NCBI GenBank assembly: GCA_900551235.1
Contig: URUU01000027.1
Coordinates: 1-29,442, forward strand
Origin: an uncultured Lachnospiraceae bacterium
Lineage (GTDB): Bacteria > Bacillota > Clostridia > Lachnospirales > Lachnospiraceae
Direction of reading: 5' to 3'
DNA: 29,442 bases
A model generated the notes under the pieces. It was not told the DNA's origin and searched no databases. It saw only the letters and a program-made list of their open reading frames with translations. The stretch's first letter is position 1, and every line of letters begins with the position of its first letter. Below, one piece after another: positions 23,823 to 29,442 of the stretch. A program made the translations under genes and the position numbers.

Positions 23823-24146
23823 TTATTTCTTCCTGTTCTTCACAAACTCTGCAAACTGGCGGATTTCATCAAGCTCGTCCTGCGTGTATTCTTCACCGTC
23901 GAAGTGGGCGGCGATGGTAAGATGTTCAGTTTCAATAGGAACTATTGAACCATCAACAAGTTTTTCGGCATCAAGTCCTAGTTCACGTGTAATCTTCAAA
24001 ACATTTGTAATATTTGAATTTGCAACTCCTCTTTTTAGTATGCTATCGAGCGTTGTCCATGGCATTTCTACTTTTTCGCAGAATTTCTTCATGCTTCCAT
24101 ATTTTTCAATAATAAGAAGTTTTAAGTTAGTTTCAAGTTCGTTCAT
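23823..24146 (-). CDS. XRE-family CI-like phage repressor
   Basis: 107 residues. The N-terminal helix-turn-helix is KLLIIEKYGSMKKFCEKVEM with PWTTLDSILKRGVANSNITN, the usual five-helix XRE layout in which PWTTLDSILKRG is the recognition region. The C-terminal 40 residues are acidic (FDGEEYTQDELDEIRQFAEF) and probably mediate dimerisation. AAAGGAG lies nine bases before the ATG. The divergent intergenic region upstream contains four copies of a TCGA-N4-TCGA-like dyad, likely its operators, one of them beside its own promoter, which suggests autoregulation. An ImmA-like protein encoded in the same module would be the natural inducer protease but looks shortened. Confidence 0.9.
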   Translation of the reverse strand: MNELETNLKLLIIEKYGSMKKFCEKVEMPWTTLDSILKRGVANSNITNVLKITRELGLDAEKLVDGSIVPIETEHLTIAAHFDGEEYTQDELDEIRQFAEFVKNRKK

Positions 24147-24192
24147 GCAGAAATCTCCTTTCTGTTATTGATTTGATAATAACATTATAATC

Positions 24193-24308
24193 TCGAAAAA
24201 TCAATATAAATATCATTAGATTTAAAGACAAATCTCGAAAAATCGAAACTAGCGTATTGGTATTCTTGAAAAATCGTGTATACTAAAATAGAAATCACGA
24301 AAAATCAA
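24193..24308. promoter_or_regulatory. Four operator dyads in the repressor/Cro intergenic region
   Basis: The 12-bp dyad TCGA-AAAA-TCGA is perfect at 24235-24246 and appears with one or two arm changes at 24193-24204, 24266-24277 and 24297-24308. All keep GAAAAATC. The spacings are 42, 31 and 31 bases, close to four, three and three helical turns. Site 1 lies just upstream (in minus orientation) of a TATAAT (24189-24184) facing the repressor gene, and site 3 lies between the -35 and -10 of the rightward promoter. Confidence 0.8.
24257..24284 (+). promoter_or_regulatory. Rightward early promoter
   Basis: TTGGTA (24257-24262), a 16-base spacer and TATACT (24279-24284), about 40 bases before the Cro-like ORF. 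Operator dyad 3 lies wholly in the spacer, so bound repressor would block polymerase. Confidence 0.65.
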
Positions 24309-24325
24309 GAAAAGGAGGAGATAAG

Positions 24326-24442
24326 ATGTTTCCGAATCTGGAAGCAGAAATGGCAAGAAAGAAAATATCACAAACAAAAATTAAAAGAGAAGTTTTTCCA
24401 GATCAGACATTGGATTACCTGTTTGCCACAGAGAGTGAATAG
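24326..24442 (+). CDS. Short Cro-like ORF, probable deletion derivative (38 aa)
   Basis: A strong AAGGAGGAG precedes ATG 24326. The product is 38 residues: MFPNLEAEMARKKISQTKIK then REVFPDQTLDYLFATESE. The first part matches the start of Lachnospiraceae phage Cro-type XRE proteins and the last part matches their C-terminus, but the roughly 30 residues of helix-turn-helix that should lie between are missing with the frame kept. The encoded peptide cannot form a DNA-binding domain. The gene is first in the rightward early operon, the position expected for cro. Either it is a remnant or the short peptide has another use. Confidence 0.6.
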   Translation: MFPNLEAEMARKKISQTKIKREVFPDQTLDYLFATESE

Positions 24443-24455
24443 TAAGGAGGGAAGC

Positions 24456-24650
24456 ATGTGTATTAGATCTTTAGAAGCAGATATTGACCGGGATATTTTG
24501 AAAATCAACGGTCGAGAAGTGCAAGAGCCTGTTGTTGTTACTTTCCCGGGACCAGATGGATGGTCATTACAAAAATTGTTTAATGCTGATCCAGCCAATC
24601 CGGGAAAGCATAAACAAATTGACATTACAGTCAATAATACGCTTTTATGA
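24456..24650 (+). CDS. Small phage early protein, unknown function (64 aa)
   Basis: 64 residues from ATG 24456, begun by a near-perfect AAGGAGG seven bases upstream. It contains two clear segments, SLEADIDRDILKINGREVQE and VVVTFPGPDGWSLQKLFNAD. The frame is open further upstream to 24276, but that region is the Cro-like ORF in another frame. No domain is recognised. It is second in the rightward early operon, 13 bases after the Cro-like ORF, and its 3' end overlaps the 3' end of a convergent minus-strand ORF by 20 bases. Confidence 0.6.
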   Translation: MCIRSLEADIDRDILKINGREVQEPVVVTFPGPDGWSLQKLFNADPANPGKHKQIDITVNNTLL

Positions 24651-24843
24651 ATCGAACATTGTCTACAGTGGCATAGTCGATCATGGTGATGAGGTGACCT
24701 TCTAAGAATGTATTGCAAATATTGGAAATGTCTTTAGTTGCGGTAGAAGGAATAGCAATTAAAAGATATTTTCCAGAGTTATCAATACATTCAGTGTAGT
24801 AGGTATCATATCCTCTAACATTTATAAGCTTTATATCCTTAAT
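24631..24843 (-). CDS. Small protein of unknown function with possible AUU start
   Basis: About 70 residues: IKDIKLINVRGYDTYYTECI, GKYLLIAIPSTATKD, FLEGHLITMIDYATVDNVRF. It has the look of a conserved small phage protein of beta-strand character, function unknown. AAAGGAG is followed by seven bases and then ATT (24843-24841) exactly where an ATG would be expected. A TTG two codons upstream almost touches the ribosome binding site, and an upstream ATG (24918) adds a hydrophobic tail unlike the rest. So either translation starts at AUU or the start codon has been lost. It runs opposite to the early operon and converges on the 64-residue ORF. Confidence 0.5.
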   Translation of the reverse strand: MKDIKLINVRGYDTYYTECIDNSGKYLLIAIPSTATKDISNICNTFLEGHLITMIDYATVDNVRFIKAYY

Positions 24844-24979
24844 GAACAATCTCCTTTCTTGTACTCGGCATGGCAGTGCCTGCACAACAAGGATAAGAGA
24901 AAAGCATAGTGAAGTCAATTAAAGAAAGCGGATGTAACCGGAACAAACACTTTTACATAATTTATACGGGGGTGATTGG

Positions 24980-25135
24980 ATGATCATTAAAGAGATCGAT
25001 CACGAAAAGGGCAAGATTTACATTCACGATGACTGTATGGTAAAGACACCAGAAGAAAGAAAAGAGATCATGCAGAGAGTGTCTCAGATCGTAGTAGATG
25101 CCCTGAGAAAAAAACAGAGTGACAAGACCGCCTGA
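24980..25135 (+). CDS. Small phage protein, unknown function (51 aa)
   Basis: 51 residues starting MIIKEIDHEKGKIYIHDDCM, with GGGGGTGATT directly upstream as ribosome binding site. A short beta hairpin followed by a charged helix (TPEERKEIMQRVSQIVVDAL) is suggested. No family recognised. It is followed 23 bases later by the terminase chimera and is the last early-type gene before the deletion junction. Confidence 0.55.
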   Translation: MIIKEIDHEKGKIYIHDDCMVKTPEERKEIMQRVSQIVVDALRKKQSDKTA

Positions 25136-25158
25136 GCAGGCGGGGAAAGGACAAGCAG

Positions 25159-26001
25159 ATGACAAGAAGAGAAATAATCAGCCTGATTGGCGAAGCAAGC
25201 GCCACGATCGTGGCAACAGCCGCCGCAGGCTTTACATTCTGGTGGCTGGCAAAGTACAGCACGATCTACTACGACCGCCTGATCTTAGGGCTCTGGAAGC
25301 GTGCAGACGGTTCGATCTACAAGAAGTTTGCGGACCACCCGGAAGCGTTCCGGTGCAGAATCGTAGGACGCCCTGGCAGTAACCCGGACTGTAAGGAGTT
25401 CCGGAAGCAGGACCTTGTATCCATCGAGGTCGGTCTGGACTTCGGCGGCAGCCAGTCCGGCCATGCGTTCGTGGCAAGAGGGTACACGGACGGTTACCGG
25501 GATGTGGTCGCCCTGAAATCCCGCCGGATCATGGCCAAGGAGAAAGATGACCCGATCGACAGCAACCGCCTGGATGAGTTGTTCTGCGATTTCGTGCAGG
25601 ATGTGATCGACCAGTATGCGAACGTTGTAAGGCACTGGGATACCATCGAATACTGCAACGTAGAAACGATCTTCTGGGACAATGCAGAAACCGTGCTGGG
25701 TAATTCCATACGGAACGCAGTCGAGAAGCGTTTCCCGTGGATCAGCGTGAGACCGGCAAAGAAGAAACGGGTAAATGACCGTATCAATGCGACCGTCAGG
25801 CTTATGGGAGCCGGGCGGTTTTTTCTTACAGACGACTGCGATAGCCTGAAAACAGCATTTTCGGATGCGGTCTGGGACAAGGAGAAACAGGATGATGAGC
25901 GGCTGGATGATGGCAGCACGGACATAGACAGCCTGGATGCGTTCGAGTACACCATAGAACGCGACCTGAAGGAACTCATCCGGGAGGTGGAGGATGTTTG
26001 A
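25159..26001 (+). CDS. Chimeric terminase large subunit: nuclease half only
   Basis: 280 residues. Residues 1-32 (MTRREIISLIGEASATIVAT ... WWLAK) are a small membrane-anchor start, a typical N-terminus of a short phage membrane protein. From about Y33 the sequence becomes the C-terminal nuclease domain of a PBSX/SPP1-type terminase: YYDRLILGLWKRADGSIY, the RNase H-like strand SIEVGLDFGGS with D94, IFWDNAE with D174, and STDIDSLDAFEYT with acidic residues near 256-260. The ATPase half, with Walker A and B, is missing. A deletion therefore seems to have joined an early gene to the middle of terL. DNA packaging by this protein alone is impossible. AAAGGA precedes ATG 25159, and the 3' end overlaps the portal gene by eight bases. 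Confidence 0.85.
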   Translation: MTRREIISLIGEASATIVATAAAGFTFWWLAKYSTIYYDRLILGLWKRADGSIYKKFADHPEAFRCRIVGRPGSNPDCKEFRKQDLVSIEVGLDFGGSQSGHAFVARGYTDGYRDVVALKSRRIMAKEKDDPIDSNRLDELFCDFVQDVIDQYANVVRHWDTIEYCNVETIFWDNAETVLGNSIRNAVEKRFPWISVRPAKKKRVNDRINATVRLMGAGRFFLTDDCDSLKTAFSDAVWDKEKQDDERLDDGSTDIDSLDAFEYTIERDLKELIREVEDV

Positions 26002-27343
26002 TTTTGCAAAAAGGATATGGAGAGAGGTGAGGAGATTGTTTGATTATACGACACTGAAAACAGTCCTGGGGCGTGAGCTGACGCTGTCACAGTCCATGGT
26101 CGAAGCCCTGGAAAGCTGGGGCGGCATGATGGACGGAAAGGCACCGTGGTGCGTGGATCCGGTGGTGTCGCTTCGGATCGAGTCCGGTATCTGCCGTGAA
26201 TTTTCGGATGCGGTGCTGGTTGAGATGGAAAGCTCCATCCTGAACAATGACCGGCTGGATGCGGCTTACCAGAGGGGGCTGCTGGATCTGAACGAGAATT
26301 TACAGGATGGTCTTGGCTTCGGTTCTTTTATCCTGCGGCCGCTGGGGGCGGACAGGACCGAGTTCGTCACGGCTGATAAGTTCGTGCCGGTCCGCTTCGA
26401 TGATTCCGGGAAACCGGTCGATGTCGCTTTTCTGACCGTTAAACGGGTGGGGGAATATGACTATTACACGAAAATGGAGCGTCATTACTTCACAAACGGA
26501 AACCTGACGATTGAAAACAAGTGCTACCATTCGCTCGACCGGAATCACCTCGGTACACCATGCAGCCTGGATGCGGTGGAAGAATGGGCAGACACCAACC
26601 CGGGACCGGTAACGTATCCAGGAATGGACCGCATGGACTTCGGGTACTACCGGAACCCGCTCAAAAACCGGATCGACGGTTCTTTCTGCGGGGTGTCGAT
26701 CTTTGACGCTGCCACAGGTCTGATCCGCAAGGCAGACATTCAGGCGGCAAGGCTCGACTGGGAGTATGAATCCGGCGAGCGTGCCGTGCATGTGGATGAA
26801 CGTGCACTGAAACGCGGGGGCAGGGGCGTACGGATGGCACAGCTCAATAAACGCCTGTACCGCGGCCTGAACATCGAGGACGGCAAGGACAAGGAACTGC
26901 TGCGGGAATATTCCCCGGCGATGCGGGACGCTTCCTACATTGCCGGCCTTGAGAAATATTACCGGAACATCGAGTTCACGGTCGGGCTTGCCTACGGCGA
27001 CCTGTCAGACGTTCAGGAGGTGTCTAAGACAGCGACTGAGGTACGTGTCTCGAAAGCACGGAAATACAACCGTGTGACAGCGATCCAGGAGAACCTGAAA
27101 GAGTGCCTGGAGGATTATGCCGCTGCCCTGGCATTCTATAACAGCATGTACCATTCCGGTTATGAATTTGCCTGTAAGTTCAACGATTCCATCCTGACAG
27201 ATGAGGATTCCGAACGGCAGCAGGACCGCCAGGACGTTTCTATGGGTGTGATGTCTGCGGTTGAATACCGTATGAAGTGGTACAACGAGGATGAGGCGAC
27301 AGCCAGGAAGAACCTGCCAGTCCAGAACACCGTGATGGAGTGA
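25994..27343 (+). CDS. Phage portal protein, SPP1 Gp6 family
   Basis: 449 residues. The N-terminal MFDFAKRIWREVRRLFDYTT, the long mixed middle with clip and wing regions, and the C-terminal VSKTATEVRVSKARKYNRVT, then MGVMSAVEYRMKWYNEDEA, are the standard pattern of SPP1-like portals. Length is normal for the family and no gap is apparent. Twelve copies would form the dodecameric ring at one capsid vertex, binding terminase and the head-tail adaptor. GGAGG overlaps the terL end and serves as ribosome binding site. It lies between terL and the minor capsid gene, the usual order. Confidence 0.92.
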   Translation: MFDFAKRIWREVRRLFDYTTLKTVLGRELTLSQSMVEALESWGGMMDGKAPWCVDPVVSLRIESGICREFSDAVLVEMESSILNNDRLDAAYQRGLLDLNENLQDGLGFGSFILRPLGADRTEFVTADKFVPVRFDDSGKPVDVAFLTVKRVGEYDYYTKMERHYFTNGNLTIENKCYHSLDRNHLGTPCSLDAVEEWADTNPGPVTYPGMDRMDFGYYRNPLKNRIDGSFCGVSIFDAATGLIRKADIQAARLDWEYESGERAVHVDERALKRGGRGVRMAQLNKRLYRGLNIEDGKDKELLREYSPAMRDASYIAGLEKYYRNIEFTVGLAYGDLSDVQEVSKTATEVRVSKARKYNRVTAIQENLKECLEDYAAALAFYNSMYHSGYEFACKFNDSILTDEDSERQQDRQDVSMGVMSAVEYRMKWYNEDEATARKNLPVQNTVME

Positions 27344-27347
27344 TGCC

Positions 27348-29078
27348 ATGGCAGGGGAGAGGACAGCACCGGATGTGCAGCGGATGGGGCTGCAGGCTGA
27401 GAAGATCTGGAGGGAAGCAGAGCGGCGTATCATGGAGGATGTCATCCGCAGGATAAAAAAGGCCGGTGAGATCACATCAACGGCAGACTACCAGATCAAC
27501 CGCCTGATCGAGATGGGCAAGTCCCGGGAAGAGGTGGAGCGGATCATCAAGGAGGCACTGGGGGCAACCTGGCCGGAAATGTTCGAGATGTATGACAAGG
27601 TAGCGAAATGGGAATACGTCCGCTACCGGGAGATCTATGAACAGGTCAATGATGATTTCCTGACGCCGGAGGAAAACAAGTGGCTGCAACAGATCACAGA
27701 GGCAGCCAGGAAGCAGACGAAAGACACGCTCGTTAATATGGCACAGAGCTACGGATTTTCAGTCCTGATGGCAGGAAGGCGGGTGTTCACACCATTTGCC
27801 GAGTACTACCAGAAATACGTGGACACGGCCATCCAGGACGTTGTGACGGGCGGCACAGACTACAACTCGGCGATCCGGAAAGTCGTCACCCAGATGACGA
27901 ACAGCGGGCTGAGGGTAGTGGATTATGCTTCCGGGCATACGAACAGGGCAGACGTGGCAGCACGCAGAGCCGTCCTAACAGGCGTGAACCAGATCACGGC
28001 ACAGGTCAGTGAGCACAACGCAGAAAAACTCGATACAGAGTATTTTGAAGTGTCCTGGCACCCATGTGCGAGGCCGGATCACCAGACATGGCAGGGCAAA
28101 GTATTCAGCAGAAAACAGTTGGAAACGGTCTGCGGCTATGGGACAGTAACAGGATTGTGCGGTGCAAACTGCCGGCATACGTTCCATCCGTTCATTCCCG
28201 GTGTTTCTGAACGACTCTATCCGGATGACTGGCTGGAAGAACAGAACCAGAAAGAAGCCAAAACAAAGGAATGGAACGGCAAGCAGCTCAATGCCTACGA
28301 ACAGACCCAGCAGCAGAGGAAGATGGAGACCGCCATGCGTGCCCAGCGCCAGAAGATTCGGCTGTTGCAGGAAGCCGGAGCTGACAAGGACGACATCATG
28401 CTGGAAAAAGCAAAGTACCAGGGACAGCTGAACGAGTATAAACAGTTCAGCAAGAAGATGGGACTTCTGGAACAGCGTGAACGAATCTATCAGGACGGAC
28501 TGGGCAAGGTAGCGACCAACACGAAACAGCAGAACGCACGCTATACGCCGGAAATGATGCGAAATGCAAAGAAAGACTCTGAGGAATGGAAAAAATACAA
28601 AGATATTTTGGGCGAAGATGCAGGAAGTCTTGCACAGTATCGACAAACAAAGTATAATGATCCTGAAAAGTGGAATCGTATCAAAGATAATGCAGCACAA
28701 ACGGTAAAAATCAATAAGTTTAAAGCTGATCTAAGCAACGGAAATGTAAACATCAATGTTAAGCAACAAAAGCAGATGGAACATATCCAAGGAACAAAAA
28801 AATGGCAGCAAAGAGTAAAACGCGAAATAAAAAGCGGGAAAGCTCCAGATATGTTCTATAAAGATGTTGATGTCGAAAGTCTTATAAAAAAATATGCAGG
28901 AAACGGGAAAATACAATTCAGAAAAGGTCAGGAATATCCAATAGAGTATATAGATGCAGATACATACATCGGTAAATCATTTGATTTTGCAACCATGAAA
29001 TACAAGGACACAAAAAGGTTTGCAATCAGATATTCGTCCAAAGGTGTACATTTGCATCCTGTGCCAGAAAGGAGCTAA
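27348..29078 (+). CDS. MuF-type minor capsid protein with C-terminal polymorphic toxin domain
   Basis: 576 residues. Residues 1-300 are phage minor capsid protein 2/MuF-like: an N-terminal helical region, RRAVLTGVNQITAQVSEHNA (207-226), then HPCARPDHQTWQGKVFS and a cysteine/histidine cluster CGYGTVTGLCGANCRHTFHP (262-281). A charged coiled-coil linker spans 300-440. The last about 110 residues (NVNINVKQQKQMEHIQGTKK ... RFAIRYSSKGVHLHPV) resemble polymorphic toxin type 50 (Ntox50), a putative RNase; H479, H568 and H570 are candidate catalytic residues. MuF-toxin fusions are known in temperate Firmicutes phages. Base use shifts near 28560 from G+C-rich to A+T-rich, indicating the tip was swapped in. 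It is followed within one base by a probable immunity gene. Confidence 0.85.
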   Translation: MAGERTAPDVQRMGLQAEKIWREAERRIMEDVIRRIKKAGEITSTADYQINRLIEMGKSREEVERIIKEALGATWPEMFEMYDKVAKWEYVRYREIYEQVNDDFLTPEENKWLQQITEAARKQTKDTLVNMAQSYGFSVLMAGRRVFTPFAEYYQKYVDTAIQDVVTGGTDYNSAIRKVVTQMTNSGLRVVDYASGHTNRADVAARRAVLTGVNQITAQVSEHNAEKLDTEYFEVSWHPCARPDHQTWQGKVFSRKQLETVCGYGTVTGLCGANCRHTFHPFIPGVSERLYPDDWLEEQNQKEAKTKEWNGKQLNAYEQTQQQRKMETAMRAQRQKIRLLQEAGADKDDIMLEKAKYQGQLNEYKQFSKKMGLLEQRERIYQDGLGKVATNTKQQNARYTPEMMRNAKKDSEEWKKYKDILGEDAGSLAQYRQTKYNDPEKWNRIKDNAAQTVKINKFKADLSNGNVNINVKQQKQMEHIQGTKKWQQRVKREIKSGKAPDMFYKDVDVESLIKKYAGNGKIQFRKGQEYPIEYIDADTYIGKSFDFATMKYKDTKRFAIRYSSKGVHLHPVPERS

Positions 29079-29079
29079 T

Positions 29080-29301
29080 ATGCCGGAAGTATTAAAAAAG
29101 TTATATATGATGACAGCGAATAATAAATATATAAGAGTTAGATTATCCGATGAAAAAATAGTTGAATGTACAGTGGACTGTCTTACTTATGCAAATAAAT
29201 CAGATGAAGATGATACAGATGAACCGGTTGCATTGGTTATTTTGCGGGACGGAGGGGAGATGCTTCTGTCAGAAAGTGACATTCTGGAAATTATGAAATA
29301 G
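29080..29301 (+). CDS. Probable immunity protein for the capsid-linked toxin (73 aa)
   Basis: 73 residues: MPEVLKKLYMMTANNKYIRV, RLSDEKIVECTVDCLTYANK, an acidic loop SDEDDTDEP, then VALVILRDGGEMLLSESDIL. The size, acidic surface loop and small beta-barrel-like pattern suit an inhibitor of a basic RNase. The start codon comes one base after the toxin stop and its AAAGGAG lies inside the toxin's last codons, so it cannot be made without the toxin mRNA. It shares the same low G+C as the toxin tip, so the two probably moved together. A terminator follows directly, which is unusual inside a phage structural operon. No homologue is recognised; the role is inferred from position. Confidence 0.6.
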   Translation: MPEVLKKLYMMTANNKYIRVRLSDEKIVECTVDCLTYANKSDEDDTDEPVALVILRDGGEMLLSESDILEIMK

Positions 29302-29305
29302 TCCA

Positions 29306-29331
29306 AGCACGCAGAGATGCGTGCTATTTTT
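29306..29331 (+). terminator. Intrinsic terminator after the toxin-immunity pair
   Basis: Stem AGCACGC (29306-29312) with GCGTGCT (29319-29325), loop of six, then ATTTTT. It would isolate or attenuate downstream phage genes. Confidence 0.85.
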
Positions 29332-29357
29332 ATACCATTTTTAAGGAGGTGAGAAAC

Positions 29358-29442
29358 ATAAAAAGCAAAACCTACGAAGAATTTGTTGAAAAATTCAAAC
29401 CGAAGAAAACGACAGACGACTGCTATACACCGCCGGAAATAT
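29358..29442 (+). CDS. Start of phage DNA adenine methyltransferase-like gene, possible AUA start
   Basis: Twenty-eight codons are visible: KSKTYEEFVEKFKPKK then TTDDCYTPPEI. The DDCYTPPEI block resembles the N-terminus of phage DNA N6-adenine methyltransferases (D-W-x-T-P type motif); the assignment is tentative because the catalytic motif is beyond the window. AAGGAGG is followed by TGAGAAAC and then ATA (29358-29360), the position where ATG would normally stand. The in-frame GTG at 29349 overlaps the ribosome binding site. So either AUA or the overlapping GTG is used, or the start codon is mutated. Confidence 0.45.
   Translation, partial: MKSKTYEEFVEKFKPKKTTDDCYTPPEI

Larger units (their letters stand above)
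18559..29442. mobile_element. Prophage integrated in cotJC (left part; continues past window)
   Basis: The element begins at the cotJC break. It carries a large serine recombinase, a leftward lysogeny and accessory module, a CI-like repressor with operators, and a rightward structural module (terminase fragment, SPP1-type portal, MuF capsid protein). Replication genes, the terminase small subunit and the ATPase half of the large subunit are missing between 24980 and 25255, so it is probably defective unless helped. The right end is outside the window. Confidence 0.92.

Noticed and set aside
24193..24308. Iterons of a replication origin
   Set aside because: The four dyads lie between divergent phage regulators, overlap a promoter spacer and have no adjacent replication gene; operators fit better.
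1..29442. CRISPR array, rRNA or tRNA genes
   Set aside because: No regularly spaced direct repeats of CRISPR type and no rRNA or tRNA signatures were seen by eye.

Overview
The window looks like a chromosomal segment of a spore-forming Clostridia member, most likely Lachnospiraceae. The reasons are the cotJ spore-coat operon, strong AGGAGG-type ribosome binding sites, a moderate G+C content, and protein families (SirTM/Zn-macrodomain pair, exonuclease-RecD2 fusion, FucO, NptA-type transporter) that read like gut Firmicutes homologues. It ends in an integrated and apparently damaged prophage.

Bases 1-1565 are a decayed patch: the 3' part of a Zn-type macrodomain ADP-ribosyl hydrolase, a class M sirtuin cut off by a structured repeat, a frameshifted AAA-ATPase remnant and a 74-residue orphan. 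Bases 1628-7486 hold two large intact genes: a DnaQ-like exonuclease fused to a RecD2 helicase, and a response regulator with a dead GGDEF and an intact-looking EAL domain. Bases 7487-9453 are mostly non-coding, with stacked terminators, the third copy of the structured repeat and an orphan prepilin on the minus strand. Bases 9454-12845 carry fucO, then a sodium/phosphate symporter preceded by two PhoP-box promoters with a tiny ORF between them. Bases 13023-17625 carry a degenerate amidase, a secreted protein, and three minus-strand genes (HAD phosphatase, PHP phosphoesterase, FtsW-like SEDS protein).

Bases 17782-18558 are cotJA, cotJB and the first 65 codons of cotJC. cotJC is broken by a prophage whose large serine recombinase lies right at the junction, so cotJC is the likely integration site. 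The prophage left arm, all on the minus strand, is recombinase, YgiT zinc-finger protein, DUF4258 fusion, DUF4041/GIY-YIG protein, shortened ImmA-like protein, a free-standing structured RNA, a PBECR-like nuclease and a CI-like repressor. Four helically phased operator dyads separate it from a rightward arm: a shortened Cro-like ORF, small proteins, a terminase reduced to its nuclease half, portal, and a MuF capsid protein with a polymorphic-toxin-like C-terminus. A probable immunity gene follows, then the start of a phage methyltransferase-like gene.

The most notable signals are two compact small-RNA genes in the prophage (minus 23402-23267, with a consensus promoter, a three-way-junction fold and a terminator; and plus 20245-20337), the cotJC insertion, the capsid-linked toxin with its neighbour, several apparent in-frame deletions in prophage genes, two possible AUU/AUA start codons, and a 137-bp multi-hairpin repeat that has truncated a sirtuin gene.
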